64,000 bases of DNA from Bradyrhizobium sp. BR13661 (lineage in GTDB: Bacteria; Pseudomonadota; Alphaproteobacteria; Rhizobiales; Xanthobacteraceae). The notes under the pieces were generated by a model. That model made no database searches, was not told the origin of the DNA, and was given only the letters and a program-made list of their open reading frames with translations. The stretch is from positions 62,001 through 126,000 of the forward strand of contig NZ_JARXWB010000005.1 in assembly GCF_029892425.1 (NCBI RefSeq), in the 5' to 3' direction. Of this stretch, positions 62,430 to 64,000 are shown piece by piece (position 1 is the first letter of the stretch; every line of letters starts with the position of its first letter). The translations under genes were made by a program, and so were the position numbers.

Positions 62430-62520
62430 TTTGAATTCGGCTCTCCTCTTGCCGAAAATTCAGGTTCGCCGCTTGATATCATTTACATGTGAATTCATCG
62501 CGGACGGAGTTATCCGGCTG

Positions 62521-62564
62521 TTAATATGTTCATCGATAACAAATAACGTCATTAATATGTTATT
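62521..62564. promoter_or_regulatory. Direct repeats in an AT-rich promoter region before the wcaI-like gene
   Basis: TTAATATGTT occurs at 62521-62530 and 62552-62561, 31 bp apart (three helical turns). AATAAC (62542-62547) and GTTATT (62559-62564) form an inverted repeat over the second copy. GATATCAT lies upstream at 62475-62482. This is the most AT-rich stretch of the region and a likely regulator-binding site. Confidence 0.55.
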
Positions 62565-62687
62565 AGGCATCATTACGGTTCCACGAACAGCAGATCACCA
62601 TGCGGATGCGCAGGGTAATCGCGGGCTGACTCCCAATAAAATCAGCGTTTCCAGCCGACGAAGCGCGATGCAGAGAGACTTTTGCTC

Positions 62688-64000
62688 ATGCGCATTCTGT
62701 TTTGCGGGATCAACTATGCACCCGATCTAGTAGGTGTCGCGAAGTACAATTCCGAACTCTGCGAAGGCTTGGTGGCACGCGGTCATGAGGTTCGGGTTCT
62801 AACCGCCCCCCCATATTATCCCGACTGGAGCATTCGACCGGAGTATCGTTCGCTGTGGTATAATGTTGAAACATTGAATGGTGTCCAGGTTACCCGTTCA
62901 CCAATCTATGTGCCAAGCCAACCGTCGGGATCCAAACGGCTTTTGCACCACGCCTCCTTTTCGATTTCGAGCCTCGCGCCGATGCTTTTGAAGGCAGTTC
63001 GGTGGCGTCCCGACGTCGTTTTCACTGTCGCGCCGTCCTTGCTCTCGGCGCCCATCGCAGCGCTAGCCGCATGGACTATCGGCGTTCCCGCCTGGCTGCA
63101 TGTTCAAGACCTTGAGATCGACGCAGCATTCGAGCTCGGTCTGCTGCGGAACGATATTCTCCGCCGGTTGGGGCTTGGCTTCGAGCGCGAAATATTTCGC
63201 TCGTTTGATCGCGTTTCGACGATTTCTCCCCAGATGGTCAGCCGACTCGAGCGCAAGGGCGTCGATGCGGAAAGGCTACTGCAAATTCGGAACTGGAGCG
63301 ATTTGAGCATGATCGTTCCGGGCGACAGGGACACTCGCCTTCGTGCCAGTCTCGGGCTGAAGACCGCCGATACCGTGGTGCTTTATTCCGGCGCGATATC
63401 GGAAAAGCAAGGCCTGGAGCTGATCGTGACGGCGGCCGCCGCAACGCGCGACAGTCACCCTTCGATCCACTACATCCTGTGCGGAAATGGTCCAAAGAAA
63501 CAGGATTTGGTCGAACTGGCACGCGGGCTACCCAACGTGCATTTCATCGACCTTCAACCCGTGGAGCGCTTTTCGGAGCTCCTCAATACTGCCGACATTC
63601 ACTGCATGCCGCAGAAAGCGCAGGCTGCAGATCTTGTACTCCCCTCCAAGCTCTCCGGCATGTTGGCTTCGGGGCGGCCAATTATCGTGATGGCCGATCC
63701 CGGCACCGGGATCGCACTCGAGACGCAGGACGCGGGGTTGGTGGTCCCGCCAGGGGACGCGGGCAAATTGGCCGGCGCCGTCATGACGCTTGCAGAGAAC
63801 GCATCGCTGCGCCGGCGTCTGGGCGTAGTTGGCCGCACGCGGGCGGAGCAGAACTGGGATCGTGCAACGATCATTGGATTGATCGAGCAGGAGTTCGCAA
63901 CGCTCTCGCCGCGCTCCGAGCGTTTCAAGCCGAGGTCCGTTGCCAGGAAACGTGGCCTGCTGGACGAGGCGCTACGCGGCAGCACAATGGTGGCCCGCCC
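62688..64000 (+). CDS. WcaI-like glycosyltransferase, GT4 family (C-terminus beyond the window)
   Basis: At least 437 residues, open to the window end. The N-terminus reads MRILFCGINYAPDLVGVAKY, then GHEVRVLTAPPYYPDW, the pattern of colanic-acid WcaI and related enzymes. VAPSLLSAPIAALAA and WLHVQDLEIDAAFELGLL follow. The C-terminal Rossmann domain starts VVLYSGAISEKQGLELIVTA, and LPSKLSGMLASGRPIIV is the nucleotide-sugar loop. It transfers a sugar (a fucosyl-type donor in WcaI; the donor here is unknown) to the repeat unit. It begins after a terminator, so it forms a new transcription unit. Confidence 0.9.
   Translation, partial: MRILFCGINYAPDLVGVAKYNSELCEGLVARGHEVRVLTAPPYYPDWSIRPEYRSLWYNVETLNGVQVTRSPIYVPSQPSGSKRLLHHASFSISSLAPMLLKAVRWRPDVVFTVAPSLLSAPIAALAAWTIGVPAWLHVQDLEIDAAFELGLLRNDILRRLGLGFEREIFRSFDRVSTISPQMVSRLERKGVDAERLLQIRNWSDLSMIVPGDRDTRLRASLGLKTADTVVLYSGAISEKQGLELIVTAAAATRDSHPSIHYILCGNGPKKQDLVELARGLPNVHFIDLQPVERFSELLNTADIHCMPQKAQAADLVLPSKLSGMLASGRPIIVMADPGTGIALETQDAGLVVPPGDAGKLAGAVMTLAENASLRRRLGVVGRTRAEQNWDRATIIGLIEQEFATLSPRSERFKPRSVARKRGLLDEALRGSTMVAR

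Noticed and set aside
1..64000. CRISPR arrays, tRNA/rRNA genes, integrases or intact insertion sequences
   Set aside because: Searched by eye on both strands; no regular spacer-repeat array, cloverleaf with CCA-like context, rRNA signature or transposase motifs found.

Overview
The window looks like chromosomal DNA of a Bradyrhizobium-like alphaproteobacterium (order Hyphomicrobiales). The evidence is strong G+C bias in coding DNA, the gene families present (DUF2177, lone N-acetyltransferases, PpiC proteins, TPS secretion, Wzx/Wzy exopolysaccharide genes), and long imperfect palindromes between genes of a kind I associate with Bradyrhizobium and relatives. The genus is inferred; no rRNA gene is present to confirm it. 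I saw no tRNA, CRISPR array, integrase or intact insertion sequence.

Positions 1-18,500 are ordinary, mixed chromosome. They hold an ArsR regulator with an AHSA1/SRPBCC partner (a well-resolved, apparently leaderless promoter with twin operators), an SDR enzyme, an acetyltransferase, small secreted proteins, a 1.1-kb gene-free stretch rich in palindromic repeats, an exported alkaline-phosphatase-superfamily enzyme, a 1-Cys peroxiredoxin, a chemoreceptor, a photolyase that seems to start at CTG, a histone-H1-like Lys/Ala protein, a DMT exporter, a secreted ClpP-fold protein, an AraC regulator and a small prepilin peptidase.

Positions 18,580-50,000 form a surface and secretion island, nearly all on the minus strand. 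A giant TpsA exoprotein (4187 aa, TPS domain at the N-terminus, DUF3739-like C-terminus) is followed by a tyrosine autokinase (Wzc/ExoP type), a Wza-type export lipoprotein, a small secreted protein and a lytic transglycosylase. An ECF sigma factor and a DUF4880-only protein face the other way. Next comes a tight seven-gene operon: TpsB, a DUF2341-LamG-ExbB fusion, ExbD, TonB, a putative porin, a periplasmic coiled-coil protein and a PpiC isomerase. A polyprenyl-phosphate sugar-1-phosphate transferase closes the block. An orphan PstS-like binding protein lies upstream of tpsA.

Positions 50,456-64,000 are a plus-strand exopolysaccharide cluster: a carrier-thioesterase didomain protein lacking the usual carrier serine, PpiC, a Wzx flippase, a Wzy-like polymerase, a GT4, a GT2, a pectate-lyase-fold protein, a TPR-GT41 (OGT/SPINDLY-like) enzyme and a WcaI-like glycosyltransferase cut by the window end.

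The most interesting hypothesis is that the two-partner secretion system is wired to its own proton-motive Ton complex, whose ExbB subunit carries a large periplasmic carbohydrate-binding-like module, and that the nearby GT41 enzyme glycosylates the giant exoprotein much as HMW1C does HMW1.
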